NCBI RefSeq assembly: GCF_900119365.1
Contig: NZ_FPJO01000007.1
Coordinates: 269,002 to 333,001, forward strand
Length of the DNA stretch: 64,000 bases
Reading direction: 5' to 3'
DNA from: Streptomyces atratus
GTDB taxonomy: Bacteria; Actinomycetota; Actinomycetes; Streptomycetales; Streptomycetaceae
Both the position numbers and the translations under genes were made by a program. The notes under the pieces are model-generated. The model was not told where the DNA came from, made no database searches, and worked only from the letters and a program-made list of their open reading frames with translations. How positions within the stretch are numbered: position 1 is the first letter of the stretch; each line of letters begins with the position of its first letter. Below are positions 16,240 through 25,800 of the stretch, piece by piece.

Positions 16240-17686
16240 GGCCGAGGGCCGGCATCGCGTAGTAGAAGACGAAGACGGCCGACACCACGTACATGGGCAC
16301 CGGCACCTCGCGCCAGCGTCCGGCCGCCACCCGCAGCACGGAGAAGGCGATGAAGCCGATGCCGATGCCGTTGGTGATCGAGTACGTGAACGGCATCATC
16401 ACCATGGCCAGGAAGGCCGGGATGGCGAGCGTGTAGTCGCTCCAGTCGATGTCCCGCACCGAGCCCGAGATGATCAGGAAGCCCACCGCCAGCAGCGCGG
16501 GGGTGGCCGCCTGCGAGGGCACCATGGTCGCCAGTGGCGTCAGGAACAGCGCCACTGTGAACAGCAGGCCCGTCACGATGCTCGCGAAGCCGGTGCGGGC
16601 GCCCTCGCCGACGCCCGCCGTGGACTCCACGAAGCAGGTGCCCGCGGAGGCGGAGCTCGCACCGCCCGCGGCGACGGCGATGCCGTCCACGAACAGCACC
16701 TTGTTGATGCCGGGGAAGTTGCCGTCCTTGTCCGTCAGCTTCGCCTCGTCGCCGACCCCGAGGATGGTGCCCATCGCGTCGAAGAAGCAGGACAGCAGCA
16801 CGGTGAAGACGAAGAGGATGCCGGTGAGCACACCGACCTTGTCGAAGCCGCCGAACAGACTGACCTCGCCGATCAGCCCGAAGTCCGGGGTGGCGACCGG
16901 ATTGCCCGGCCACTGCGGGACGGTCAGACCCCATGCCTGGCCCGGCAGATCGGCGATCGCATCGATGATCATCGCGAGGACCGTCATCGCGACGATGGAG
17001 ATCAGGATCGCGCCCGGCACCTTGCGGACGATCAGCGCGAGGGTGAGCAGCGCGCCGAGGATGAAGACCAGGACCGGCCAGCCGTTCAGGTGGCCGTCGC
17101 CGCCGAGCTGGAGCGGCACGGTGGTGTGCGCGATGTCCGGGACCCGGGAGACGAAGCCCGAGTCGACCAGGCCGATCAGCAGGATGAAGAGGCCGATACC
17201 GATCGCGATGCCCTTGCGGAGCGAGGTCGGCACGGCGTGCATCACGCGTTCCCGCAGACCCGTCGCGACCAGCAGCATCACCACGATGCCCGCGAGGACG
17301 ACCATGCCCATCGCGTCCGGCCAGCTCATCCGGGGGGCGAGCTGGAGAGCGACGACGGTGTTGACGCCGAGGCCGGCCGCCAGCGCGATCGGCACATTGC
17401 CGATGACGCCCATCAGGAGCGTGGAGAACGCGGCGGTCAGCACGGTGGCGGTGACCAGCTGGCCACCGTCGAGCTGATGGCCGTACATGTCCTTCGCACT
17501 GCCGAGAATGATCGGGTTCAGCACGATGATGTACGCCATCGCGAAGAACGTGGCGAATCCGCCGCGGATCTCGCGCGCAACCGACGACCCCCGCTCGGAA
17601 ATCTTGAAGAAGCGATCCAGGCCGCCTTGCGGCTGGGGAGCCGGGGGCTGCTTGGCGTCGACCGGAGCGGTGGCCGAGGGGGACAT
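16232..17686 (-). CDS. NCS2-family purine permease (AzgA-like)
   Basis: 484 residues with about 12-14 hydrophobic segments. Diagnostic stretches are GGFATFFAMAYIIVLNPII near the N-terminus, ALAAGLGVNTVVALQL, CFFDAMGTILGVGDEAKL, and GASSASAGTCFVESTAGVGE. Together these mark the AzgA/GhxP branch, proton-coupled importers of adenine, guanine and hypoxanthine in the cell membrane. The upstream region is AT-rich and contains an 11-bp palindrome. Its 3' end overlaps the convergent RHH gene by 8 nt. Confidence 0.87.
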   Translation of the reverse strand: MSPSATAPVDAKQPPAPQPQGGLDRFFKISERGSSVAREIRGGFATFFAMAYIIVLNPIILGSAKDMYGHQLDGGQLVTATVLTAAFSTLLMGVIGNVPIALAAGLGVNTVVALQLAPRMSWPDAMGMVVLAGIVVMLLVATGLRERVMHAVPTSLRKGIAIGIGLFILLIGLVDSGFVSRVPDIAHTTVPLQLGGDGHLNGWPVLVFILGALLTLALIVRKVPGAILISIVAMTVLAMIIDAIADLPGQAWGLTVPQWPGNPVATPDFGLIGEVSLFGGFDKVGVLTGILFVFTVLLSCFFDAMGTILGVGDEAKLTDKDGNFPGINKVLFVDGIAVAAGGASSASAGTCFVESTAGVGEGARTGFASIVTGLLFTVALFLTPLATMVPSQAATPALLAVGFLIISGSVRDIDWSDYTLAIPAFLAMVMMPFTYSITNGIGIGFIAFSVLRVAAGRWREVPVPMYVVSAVFVFYYAMPALGLT

Positions 17687-17744
17687 GTATGACCTCAGTC
17701 GTACGTAGAGGGGGAATGAAAGTGGTCAGCTTTGGACTTTTACA

Positions 17745-17755
17745 CGAATAATTCG
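17745..17755. promoter_or_regulatory. AT-rich palindrome CGAAT-A-ATTCG upstream of the purine permease
   Basis: Exact 5-bp arms around one base, about 60 nt before the permease start and in the least GC-rich part of the intergenic region. It may be an operator or part of the promoter. No regulator is known. Confidence 0.3.
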
Positions 17756-17897
17756 AGTCAGCCGTAAGCAGATTCAGTATGAATACATAAGGCGAAGATC
17801 GCTATCTCCGCGCGTAGACCCTTGGGCCGCCCGGGCTGCGGAGGCTTCGGCGCCGCCGTCCTCACGGGGCAGTGAAGGGGCCCCATACACTGAGGTC

Positions 17898-18188
17898 ATG
17901 GCGAAGTGGACACCGAAGCACGAGGCACCCGAGCCCCTGGAGGGGCCCGTCGTCGCCACCATCACCGGCGGCACGATCCTCTGGTTCGTCCTCTTCCTGG
18001 TCCAGCTCCCGTTCTACGGCTGGTTCGACGACCACGGGCACCTGTGGTGGGTGTGGACCTGTCTGGCCGGTGCGGGGCTCGGCCTGATCGGCATCTGGTA
18101 CGTGCGGGGACGTGACGCCGCGATCAAGCGGGCGGCCGCCGCGGCCGCTGCTTCCACCGACACCTCCGCGTCCACCGACAGGCTCTGA
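17898..18188 (+). CDS. DUF2530-like small membrane protein
   Basis: 96 residues: MAKWTPKHEAPEPLEGPVVA, then two hydrophobic segments (ILWFVLFLVQLPFYGWF and HLWWVWTCLAGAGLGLIGIWYV) and an RGRDAAIKRAAAA tail. Order and residues match DUF2530, a conserved actinobacterial two-helix membrane protein of unknown function. A GAGG site precedes the ATG. It lies 110 nt upstream of the P-type ATPase on the same strand and could be co-transcribed. Confidence 0.75.
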   Translation: MAKWTPKHEAPEPLEGPVVATITGGTILWFVLFLVQLPFYGWFDDHGHLWWVWTCLAGAGLGLIGIWYVRGRDAAIKRAAAAAAASTDTSASTDRL

Positions 18189-18298
18189 GGGTCCGGCACC
18201 GGCCCCGTACCACCACAGGACCATTCCCCTCCTCCCCCGGTCTGATCTTCGGGCCCCTCAGTGGGTGAACCGGAACATCGCCCCGTACCGTCGAAACC

Positions 18299-20779
18299 AT
18301 GACGCAGCGGGCACCCCATTCCTTCGGTGAGCAGACTCCCGAAGCAACCGGCTCCACCGGCCACCCCGGTTCGGCCATGATCGACGCCGGGGCCGAGCTC
18401 GACCCGGTCCACCCGGTGAGACTGCCCGCCCCGGCCGTGGACCCACGCGGGCTGACCGCGGCCGAGGTGGCCGAGCGAATCGCCCGCGGCGAGGTCAACG
18501 ACGTACCCGTCCGCTCGTCCCGCTCGCTGCGCGAGATCGTCCGCGCCAACGTCTTCACCCGGTTCAACCTGATCATCGGCGTGCTCTGGCTGATCATGCT
18601 GTTCGTCGCGCCGGTCCAGGACAGCCTCTTCGGCTTTGTGATCATCGCCAACACCGGCATCGGCATCATCCAGGAATGGCGGGCCAAGAAGACCCTGGAC
18701 AGCCTCGCGGTCATCGGCGAGGCGAAACCCACGGTCCGGCGGGACGGGGTCTCGGCCGAGATCTCCACCTCCGAGATCGTCCTCGGCGACCTCGTCGAGC
18801 TGGGCCCCGGCGACAAGGCCGTCGTGGACGGCACGGTCGCCGAGGCCGACGGCCTGGAGATCGACGAGTCGCTGCTCACCGGCGAGGCCGACCCGGTGCT
18901 GAAACACCCCGGCGACCCGGTGATGTCCGGCAGCTTCGTCGTCGCCGGCGGCGGCGCCTTCACCGCCACCAAGGTCGGCCGCGAGGCCTACGCCGCCCAG
19001 CTCGCCGAGGAGGCGTCCCGCTTCACCCTCGTCCAGTCCGAGCTGCGCACCGGCATCTCCACGATCCTCAAGTACGTCACCTGGATGATGGTGCCGACCG
19101 CGATCGGCCTGATCATCAGCCAGCTTTTCGTCAACAACAACGACTTCAAGAGGTCGGTCGCCCGGACCGTCGGCGGCATCGTCCCGATGATCCCCGAGGG
19201 CCTGGTGCTGCTCACCTCGGTCGCCTTCGCGATCGGCGTCATACGGCTCGGCCGCAAGCAGTGCCTGGTACAGGAGCTCCCCGCCATCGAGGGCCTGGCC
19301 CGGGTCGACGTCGTCTGCCTGGACAAGACCGGCACCCTCACCGAGGGTGGCATGGACGTCACCGAGGTGCGGACGCTGGGCGGTGCGGACGACACGTACA
19401 TACGCAGTGTGCTGGGCGCCCTCGGCTCGTCCGACCCCCGCCCCAACGCCAGCCTCCAGGCCATCGTGGACGCCTACCCGGACGGCGAGCAGTGGCGGTG
19501 CACCCAGACGCTGCCGTTCTCCTCGGCCCGCAAGTACAGCGGCGCCGCGTTCGACGAGGGTGGCGGCCGGGAGTCGTCCTGGCTGCTCGGCGCCCCCGAT
19601 GTGCTGCTGCCCGAGCAGGATCCGGCGCTCGCCGAGATCGAGCAGCTCAATGAGCAGGGCCTGCGGGTGCTGCTGCTGGCCCGCGCCGAGGGTGCGCTCG
19701 ACGGGACGGACATCGCGGCCGGGGCCGTGCCGAGCGCCCTGGTCGTCCTGGAGCAGCGGCTGCGGCCCGACGCCGGGGAGACCCTGGCGTACTTCGCCGA
19801 CCAGCAGGTCGCCACGAAGGTCATCTCCGGCGACAACGCGGTCTCCGTCGGAGCGGTCGCCGGAAAGCTGGGGCTGCCGGGTGCCGAGCACACCCTGGAC
19901 GCGCGCCGGATGCCCACCGACCCGGACAACATGGCCACGGCCATGGAGGAGAACGCGGTCTTCGGCCGGGTCACCCCGCAGCAGAAGCGGGACATGGTCG
20001 CCGCCCTCCAGTCCCGCGGTCACACCGTCGCCATGACCGGTGACGGCGTCAACGACGTTCTGGCGCTGAAGGACGCCGACATCGGCGTCTCCATGGGCTC
20101 GGGCTCCGAGGCGACCCGGGCCGTCGCCCAGATCGTGCTGCTGAACAACAGCTTCGCGACGCTGCCGTCCGTCGTCGCCGAGGGCCGCCGGGTGATCGGC
20201 AACATCACCCGGGTCGCCACCCTGTTCCTGACCAAGACCGTCTACTCGGTGCTGCTGGCGGTCCTGGTGGTCTGCTTCCAGGTCGACTACCCGTTCCTGC
20301 CGCGCCATCTGACCCTGCTGTCGACGCTGACGATCGGCGTCCCGGCGTTCTTCCTGGCCCTCGCCCCCAACAAGGAACGGGCGCATCCGCACTTCGTGCG
20401 CCGGGTCATGCGGTACGCGATCCCCTCGGGCGTCATCGCCGCCGTCGCCACCTTCGTGACGTATCTGATCGCCCGGCACCACTACACCGGTGCGGGCGCC
20501 CTCGAAGCGGAGACCAGCGCGGCCACGCTCACGCTCTTCCTGGTCTCGATGTGGGTGCTGGCGATCATCGCCCGCCCGTACACCTGGTGGCGGATCGGCC
20601 TGGTGCTGACGATGGGGCTGGCGTTCCTGGTCGTGCTGGTGGTGCCGTGGCTCCAGGACTTCTTCGCGCTGAAGCTGGTCGGGACGACGATGCCGTGGGC
20701 CGCCGTGGGCATCGCGGCGGTGGCGTCGGCCGGCCTGGAGTACGCCTGGCGGCTGGTCAGCCGACGCTTCCCGGCGTAG
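18299..20779 (+). CDS. P-type cation ATPase (CtpE-like, likely calcium)
   Basis: 826 residues with the full P-type core. The phosphorylation site is CLDKTGTLTEGG (Asp342). The transmembrane helix has IPEGLVLLTSVAFAIGV, and the hinge is MTGDGVNDVLALKDADIGVS. The actuator loop is LTGEADPV, in which the usual TGES is TGEA, as I recall for the CtpE branch. There is no N-terminal metal-binding CxxC. By resemblance to mycobacterial CtpE it probably moves Ca2+ across the cell membrane; this is family inference and the ion is not proven. The 3' end runs into a terminator hairpin. Confidence 0.85.
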   Translation: MTQRAPHSFGEQTPEATGSTGHPGSAMIDAGAELDPVHPVRLPAPAVDPRGLTAAEVAERIARGEVNDVPVRSSRSLREIVRANVFTRFNLIIGVLWLIMLFVAPVQDSLFGFVIIANTGIGIIQEWRAKKTLDSLAVIGEAKPTVRRDGVSAEISTSEIVLGDLVELGPGDKAVVDGTVAEADGLEIDESLLTGEADPVLKHPGDPVMSGSFVVAGGGAFTATKVGREAYAAQLAEEASRFTLVQSELRTGISTILKYVTWMMVPTAIGLIISQLFVNNNDFKRSVARTVGGIVPMIPEGLVLLTSVAFAIGVIRLGRKQCLVQELPAIEGLARVDVVCLDKTGTLTEGGMDVTEVRTLGGADDTYIRSVLGALGSSDPRPNASLQAIVDAYPDGEQWRCTQTLPFSSARKYSGAAFDEGGGRESSWLLGAPDVLLPEQDPALAEIEQLNEQGLRVLLLARAEGALDGTDIAAGAVPSALVVLEQRLRPDAGETLAYFADQQVATKVISGDNAVSVGAVAGKLGLPGAEHTLDARRMPTDPDNMATAMEENAVFGRVTPQQKRDMVAALQSRGHTVAMTGDGVNDVLALKDADIGVSMGSGSEATRAVAQIVLLNNSFATLPSVVAEGRRVIGNITRVATLFLTKTVYSVLLAVLVVCFQVDYPFLPRHLTLLSTLTIGVPAFFLALAPNKERAHPHFVRRVMRYAIPSGVIAAVATFVTYLIARHHYTGAGALEAETSAATLTLFLVSMWVLAIIARPYTWWRIGLVLTMGLAFLVVLVVPWLQDFFALKLVGTTMPWAAVGIAAVASAGLEYAWRLVSRRFPA

Positions 20780-20802
20780 GGGGCGGTCCCCCGCCCCCTA
20801 CG
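20775..20802. terminator. bidirectional hairpin terminator
   Basis: Perfect 12-bp stem (20775-20786 with 20791-20802) and loop TCCC. It overlaps the ATPase stop codon and precedes the convergent secreted-protein gene ending at 20829. Confidence 0.75.
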
Positions 20803-20828
20803 TCACGGCACGTCGCTGCCTCGCGTCG

Positions 20829-21602
20829 TCACTTCACGTCGACGAAGTCACCGGCGGTGGTGACGGCCGGGGTGGTGGACGTACCCGCGAAGCTGTAACG
20901 CCAGTAACCGTCGACCGAGGCCTTGACCGTGGTCTTCAGGTTCCCGACGCTGTTCGTCCTGATCGTCTTCACCGTGGTGTACGTCGAGCTCGTCTTCTTA
21001 CGGAACTGGAGCTTCACCGGCTGCGTCGCGTAACCGTGGTACGCGTGGTCCTCCCAGTTCGCCCGCGACAGCTTCCCCGTCACCGTGATCGTCTTGCCCT
21101 TCTTCACCGGCTCCGGCGAGGCATTGACGGTCAGCTTCGAGTAGCGCTGGACGTTCGTGGTGGCGGCGAAGTCGGAGTAGTAGCTGGAGCCGTCCTTGGC
21201 CTCGGCGCCCGCGAGGACGTGCCAGGAACCCGCGAGCGCGTTCTTCGGCAGGTCGACCCTGGGGTCGACGGTGATGGTGAGGGAGCAGGTGCTGGTGGTC
21301 GCGCTCGCGGCCTTGCACGTCGCCTCGTCCTCGTTCGGCAGCAGGGCACCGTCCATGCCCTCGTCCTGGTCCTTGCCGTGCCACAGGATCAGCCAGCCGG
21401 ATTCGATGCCGGAGGCGTGCGAGGCGGTGACCGAGACGGTGATGGTCCTCGGCGCCGTCACTCCCAGGACGGTGCTCTTGCCGCCATTGATGGTGACCTT
21501 GGAGATGACGGGGTCGGCCGATGCCGCGTGCGCCGCGGGGACGGCGAGGGCGGACAGGACCAGGGCGCCGGAGGCTGCGGCGACAGTGGCACGTATGCGC
21601 AT
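20829..21602 (-). CDS. secreted protein of unknown function (DUF5707-like), copy 1
   Basis: 257 residues; the ATG at 21602 has a GGAG site. A signal peptide (MRIRATVAAASGALVLSALA, cut after AHAA) sends it out of the cell. The first part has SKVTINGGKSTVLGVTAPRT, a beta domain with a conserved Cys pair (EATCKAASATTSTCSLTI). The last 100 residues form a beta-sandwich-like module (PVKKGKTITVTGKLSRANWE to DFVDVK), common in Streptomyces secreted proteins; I recall this family as DUF5707 (tentative). It is a tandem paralogue of the next gene, with almost identical 3' ends. The role is unknown. Confidence 0.7.
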   Translation of the reverse strand: MRIRATVAAASGALVLSALAVPAAHAASADPVISKVTINGGKSTVLGVTAPRTITVSVTASHASGIESGWLILWHGKDQDEGMDGALLPNEDEATCKAASATTSTCSLTITVDPRVDLPKNALAGSWHVLAGAEAKDGSSYYSDFAATTNVQRYSKLTVNASPEPVKKGKTITVTGKLSRANWEDHAYHGYATQPVKLQFRKKTSSTYTTVKTIRTNSVGNLKTTVKASVDGYWRYSFAGTSTTPAVTTAGDFVDVK

Positions 21603-21659
21603 GGGTTTCTCCGTGGAGAAAGGCCTTGGGGGCCGGATGGGATGCACGGGGCGGGATGC

Positions 21660-21700
21660 GTGAGCAGCGGGACCCCTCGCGGAGGGATCCCGCTGCTCAC
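21660..21700 (-). terminator. long hairpin terminator between tandem paralogues
   Basis: Outer stem of 13 perfect base pairs (21660-21672 with 21688-21700) with an inner CCTC/GAGG stem. It lies 37 nt after the stop of copy 2 (21738) and before the start of copy 1, so the two paralogues are probably separate transcripts. Confidence 0.75.
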
Positions 21701-21737
21701 GGGTGACCACAGGTGGCCGGATGCGGCCGAAACGGGA

Positions 21738-22625
21738 CTACTTCACGTCGACGAAGTCACCGGCGGTGGTGACGGCCGGGGTGGTGGACGTACCCGCGAA
21801 GCTGTAGCGCCAGTAGCCGTCGACCGAGGCCTTGACCGTGGTCTTCAGGTTCCCGACGCTGCTCGTCTTGATCGTCTTCACCGTGGTGTACGTCGAGCTC
21901 GTCTTCTTACGGAACTGGAGCTTCACCGGCTGCGTCGCGTAACCGTGGTACGCGTGGTCCTCCCAGTTCGCCCGCGAGAGCTTCCCGGTGACCGTGATGG
22001 TCCCGCCCTTCTTGACCGGCTCCGGAGCGGCGTTGACCGTCAGCTTCGACAGCCGCTGCACCCGGGCGGTGCTGTAGAAGTCGGTGTAGGCGATGTCCAT
22101 CTGGTTACCGGCGAGCGCGCCCGCGGAGACGTGCCAGGTGCCGGCCAGGGCGTTCTTGTACAGGTCGTAGCGCGGGTCGATCGTGAACGTCAGCTTGCAG
22201 GTCGAGGTCGTCGCGTTGACCTTGGTGCACGTCGACACGTCCTCGTTCGGCAGGATCGCGCCGTCGATGGTGTCCGGCGAGTCCGGGTTGGTGCCGTGCC
22301 ACAGGTCGGCGTAGGCGTCGACGACGCCGGAGGCGTGCGAGGCGGTGACGGAGATGGAGATCGTCTTCTTGGCGGTGGTGCCCAGGACGACGTCCTTGCC
22401 GCCGTTGACGACGACCTTGGAGATGACGGGTTCCGACGCGTCGGCGGCGGTGGCCGCGGCGGCCTTCGAGACCCCCCGGGCGGCGGCGGTGCCGAAGACC
22501 TCGGCACCCGACGTCGGCTTGTTCAGGTTCGGAACGGAGTGGTCGCCCGCGAGGGCGGCCGGGACAGCCAGAGCAGACAGGGCCAGGGCGCCGGAAACGG
22601 CGGCCACGGTGGCACGAATACGCAT
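21738..22625 (-). CDS. secreted protein of unknown function (DUF5707-like), copy 2
   Basis: 295 residues from the ATG at 22625, with the same signal peptide design as copy 1 (MRIRATVAAVSGALALSALA). It carries an extra Ala-rich stretch of about 40 residues after the signal. The middle domain is clearly related (SKVVVNGGKDVVLGTTAKKT, then STCTKVNATTSTCKLTFTID). The last 100 residues match copy 1 almost exactly, down to the terminal DFVDVK. At DNA level roughly 230 bp at the 3' ends differ by only a few bases, far less than the 5' parts. The function is unknown. Confidence 0.7.
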   Translation of the reverse strand: MRIRATVAAVSGALALSALAVPAALAGDHSVPNLNKPTSGAEVFGTAAARGVSKAAAATAADASEPVISKVVVNGGKDVVLGTTAKKTISISVTASHASGVVDAYADLWHGTNPDSPDTIDGAILPNEDVSTCTKVNATTSTCKLTFTIDPRYDLYKNALAGTWHVSAGALAGNQMDIAYTDFYSTARVQRLSKLTVNAAPEPVKKGGTITVTGKLSRANWEDHAYHGYATQPVKLQFRKKTSSTYTTVKTIKTSSVGNLKTTVKASVDGYWRYSFAGTSTTPAVTTAGDFVDVK

Positions 22626-22803
22626 GTGTTTCCCCAGTGGAGAAAGGCCCCGCGGGCACGTGATGCGCCACGGGCGGGGCTGGTTCGGACTGTGAGTCTG
22701 CTGACTCGTCAAACCAGACCCGCAACGCATGTGAAGGGTTGTACACGGAGATGAAATTCTTGCGAAGATCCCTCCGCAGGCGTACCCGGGCGCCCGTGAC
22801 CCG

Positions 22804-25800
22804 TCAGTCGAACCAGCGGTCCCGGGCCAGCTCCTCCGTACGGGAGGGGTCCTCCAGCAGCGCCGCGACCTCGAAGCGGCGCGGCCACTGCCCCGCCGCC
22901 CAGGCCAGGCCCGCCGCGACGCCCTCCAGCGTGGCGGCGTGCACCATGCCGTCGGGGGTGCGGCGCCAGTCCAGTTCGACGCCGCCCGCGCGCAGTTCGC
23001 CGTGCTCGACGTACACGTCCGGGGTGCCGGCGCCGAGCAGGACCCGTACCGCGTCCGGCACTTGGTGCTCCTCGCCCTCGGTCGACACCTCCGCCTCGAC
23101 GCTCTCGCCGAGCCGGCGCACCTGGAACAGCTCGGCCAGTTCGGCCGCGCGCGTCGGGGCGACCGGGAGCAGCGGGAGCCCGTCGGTGAGCGGCAGCAGA
23201 TCGGGGGCGTCCGCGATCACGGCGTCCGCCGCGTCGACGACCCGCGCCTCGCCGTCGACCACGGCCCGCAGCTCGTCCGGCAGCGTGACCTGTTCCGGGT
23301 CGAGGTCTGCCAGGGCGGTGTACAGGGAGTGCAGCTGTACGGGGCCGACCGGGCGGTCCTCGTCCGCGAGCCGGCCGAGGAGTTCGGCGGCGCCGCCCGG
23401 CTCGTCGAGCAGGGCGGCCACGGAGGTCCGTACGCCGAGTGCGCGCAGCACCTGCGCGTCGTCGAACCCGGTCGCGTCGGCGGAGTCGTACAGCCCGGCC
23501 AGCCGGGGGTCGCCGCCCGCGGCCCGCAGTCCGGCGGGGCGGCGGCCGTCGAGCACCGGGTGGTCGCGCAGCCACCAGGCCGTGTAGGGGCGGACGGACT
23601 GCGTGGTGCCGTCCGGCAGCAGCACCCGCACCGGCTGGGTCAGCGCGTCGCGCAGCGGCGGCCGGGCGAGCATGGCGAGCGCCTGCGGCCAGGCCTCGTC
23701 GTCGACCAGGTCCAGGTCACGGACGGCGACGATCTCGGTGGCGACCGGCGGTACAGAAGTGTCGGGCAGCTGGTCGAGGATGTCCTCGCACCACACGTCC
23801 ACGGCGTCCAGCAGACCGGCGTCGTCGGGCTCGGCGAAGTCGCCCTCGCGCGGCTCCAGTTCGTCAGGGTCCAGCACGACATCGGTGGTCCGTACGAGGG
23901 CGAAGGTGGCCAGCACCCCGCAGGCGGTGAGCGGCTGCTCGCCCCAGCGGTCGGCCAGTTCCTGGTCGCAGAGGGCCAGTTCGCCCTCCCGCATGACGGC
24001 CGCGAACGGGCTCGCGGGCAGCACGAGTTCCCCGGCGGGGGCCGGTTCGCCGTCCTCGTCGGGGAGGGCGAGCGCACCGAGCCAGGGCTCGTCGCCGGGT
24101 GCCAGCTCGGCGTCCCGGACGAGGGTGAGGACGGTCTCGGCGAGCTCGTCGCCGTCCAGGGCGTCCTCGTCCCAGATCTCGCCCGCGTCCAGCGAACCGG
24201 CAACAGCGGCCCGCACCTGCGGGGTCTTCAGCACGGCGCGCGGGGTGGCGGGCAGGGCGCCCAGCTTCTCCAGCAGCGGATGGGCGGCGTCCGGATGGGC
24301 GACCTTCAGCCCGAGCCGGGCGAGGCGCTCCAGCACCGGTCCGGCGAGCGCATCGGGGAGCGGGAGGAGGACCTGGCGGGGTCCGATGGTGGTGCGGGGC
24401 ACGGCCGGGGTCCCGGGGTCCGCGGTCTCCGGCGTTCCGGCCAGCGGTACGGGCAGGCCGGAGAGGCGGTCCGGGTCGATGCCGGACAGGCTGTCGTACA
24501 GCCGCCGCCACCAGCCGGGGTCGCGTTCCAGACCGGCGAGCCGGTCGATCGCCTCGGTCAGCGGGACGCGGGCGACCTGGAGCGTGCGCAGCTCGCTGCG
24601 GCGTTCCAGTCCGGCGGGCAGCAGACACGGCAGGACCTCGGCGAGCACCCGTACGGTCTCGGCGCCGACGCCTTCCAGCACCTCGGCCTCGATGGGCCGC
24701 AGCGCGGTGGTGGCAGCCCCGGGGAGGCCGTCCTCCGCCGCGTCCCAGGTGTCCCACCGGTCCGTCCCGGCGGTGGGGTCGCGCGGGGCGGCGGGCGCCA
24801 GGAACGCGATGCGCGGCAGCCGCTCCAGGATCGCGCCGCGCAGCGCACCGTCCAGTTCGCCCTTGCCGAGCGGTCCCGGTACGAGGTCGATGGTGTCGAC
24901 GGACACCGGCTGCCAGCCGGCGAGCAGTTCGGCGTACGCGTCGGCGGCGCGCTGCACCAGGAAGTCGGTGAGCGGTCCCGGCGCGAAGTGGCGGCGGGCG
25001 GTGTCGAGCGGCAGCGAGGCGATGAGCAGCGCGGGGATGCCGAGGGGTTCGTCGGTGGGGGTCGGCGCGTGGACGACGGGGAGGGTGCGGGGGCGCACCG
25101 GGGCGCCCTCCGTGTCGACCGGGACCGCCCAGGTGACCGACCAGTGCGGGCGCAGCCGTTCCTCGCGGGGGCGGTCGGCGAGGAGGGCGGGCTCGACGGG
25201 GCCGTGGTGGGTGACGGTGCGCCAGCGGTTGGTGCCGTGCGCGGAGTCCTTGACATGGGTGTACGGGCCGTGCTCGGAGCGGCGCAGCGTCCGTACGGTG
25301 TCCGGGGTCTCGATCACGATCTCGTCGAGGCCGCGCAGGGTGAGCAGCAGGGCGTCGTCGACCGCGTCGAGCAGCCGGAGCACGAGGTCCTCGGCGCCGC
25401 CGTCGCGCAGCGGGAGGACCACGACGGTGTCGTACCCGTCGGGTGCGGTGCCCTCGGCGGGCAGCGGGAGGCGGAGCAGCGGTACGTGCCCGTCGCGGCG
25501 GCGCAGTTCGTCGCCGAGGCCGGGGCTGGCGACGGCCGCCCGCGCGGCGAGGTCCCGGGCCTCGGCGAGGGACCAGCGGACACCGCCGTGCCGGCCGACG
25601 ACGGCGGGCTCGTCGCTCACCGCGAGCACGGCGGCGAACCCGACGCCGAACCTGCCGACGGCGCCTTCGTGGCCCTCGCGCTTGGCGGAGGCGCGCAGCG
25701 TGGAGAGCGACTCCACGCCGGTGGCGTCGAGGGGCGCGCCGGTGTTGGCGGCGGCGAGGACCGCGGGGGTGTCCGGGGTTGCCGGGTGCAGGGTGAGGCG

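Noticed and set aside
22694..22707. GAGTC-N4-GACTC hairpin as terminator of the large ATPase gene
   Set aside because: The stem is short and lies nearly 100 nt past the stop, closer to the promoter of the next gene; its role is unclear.
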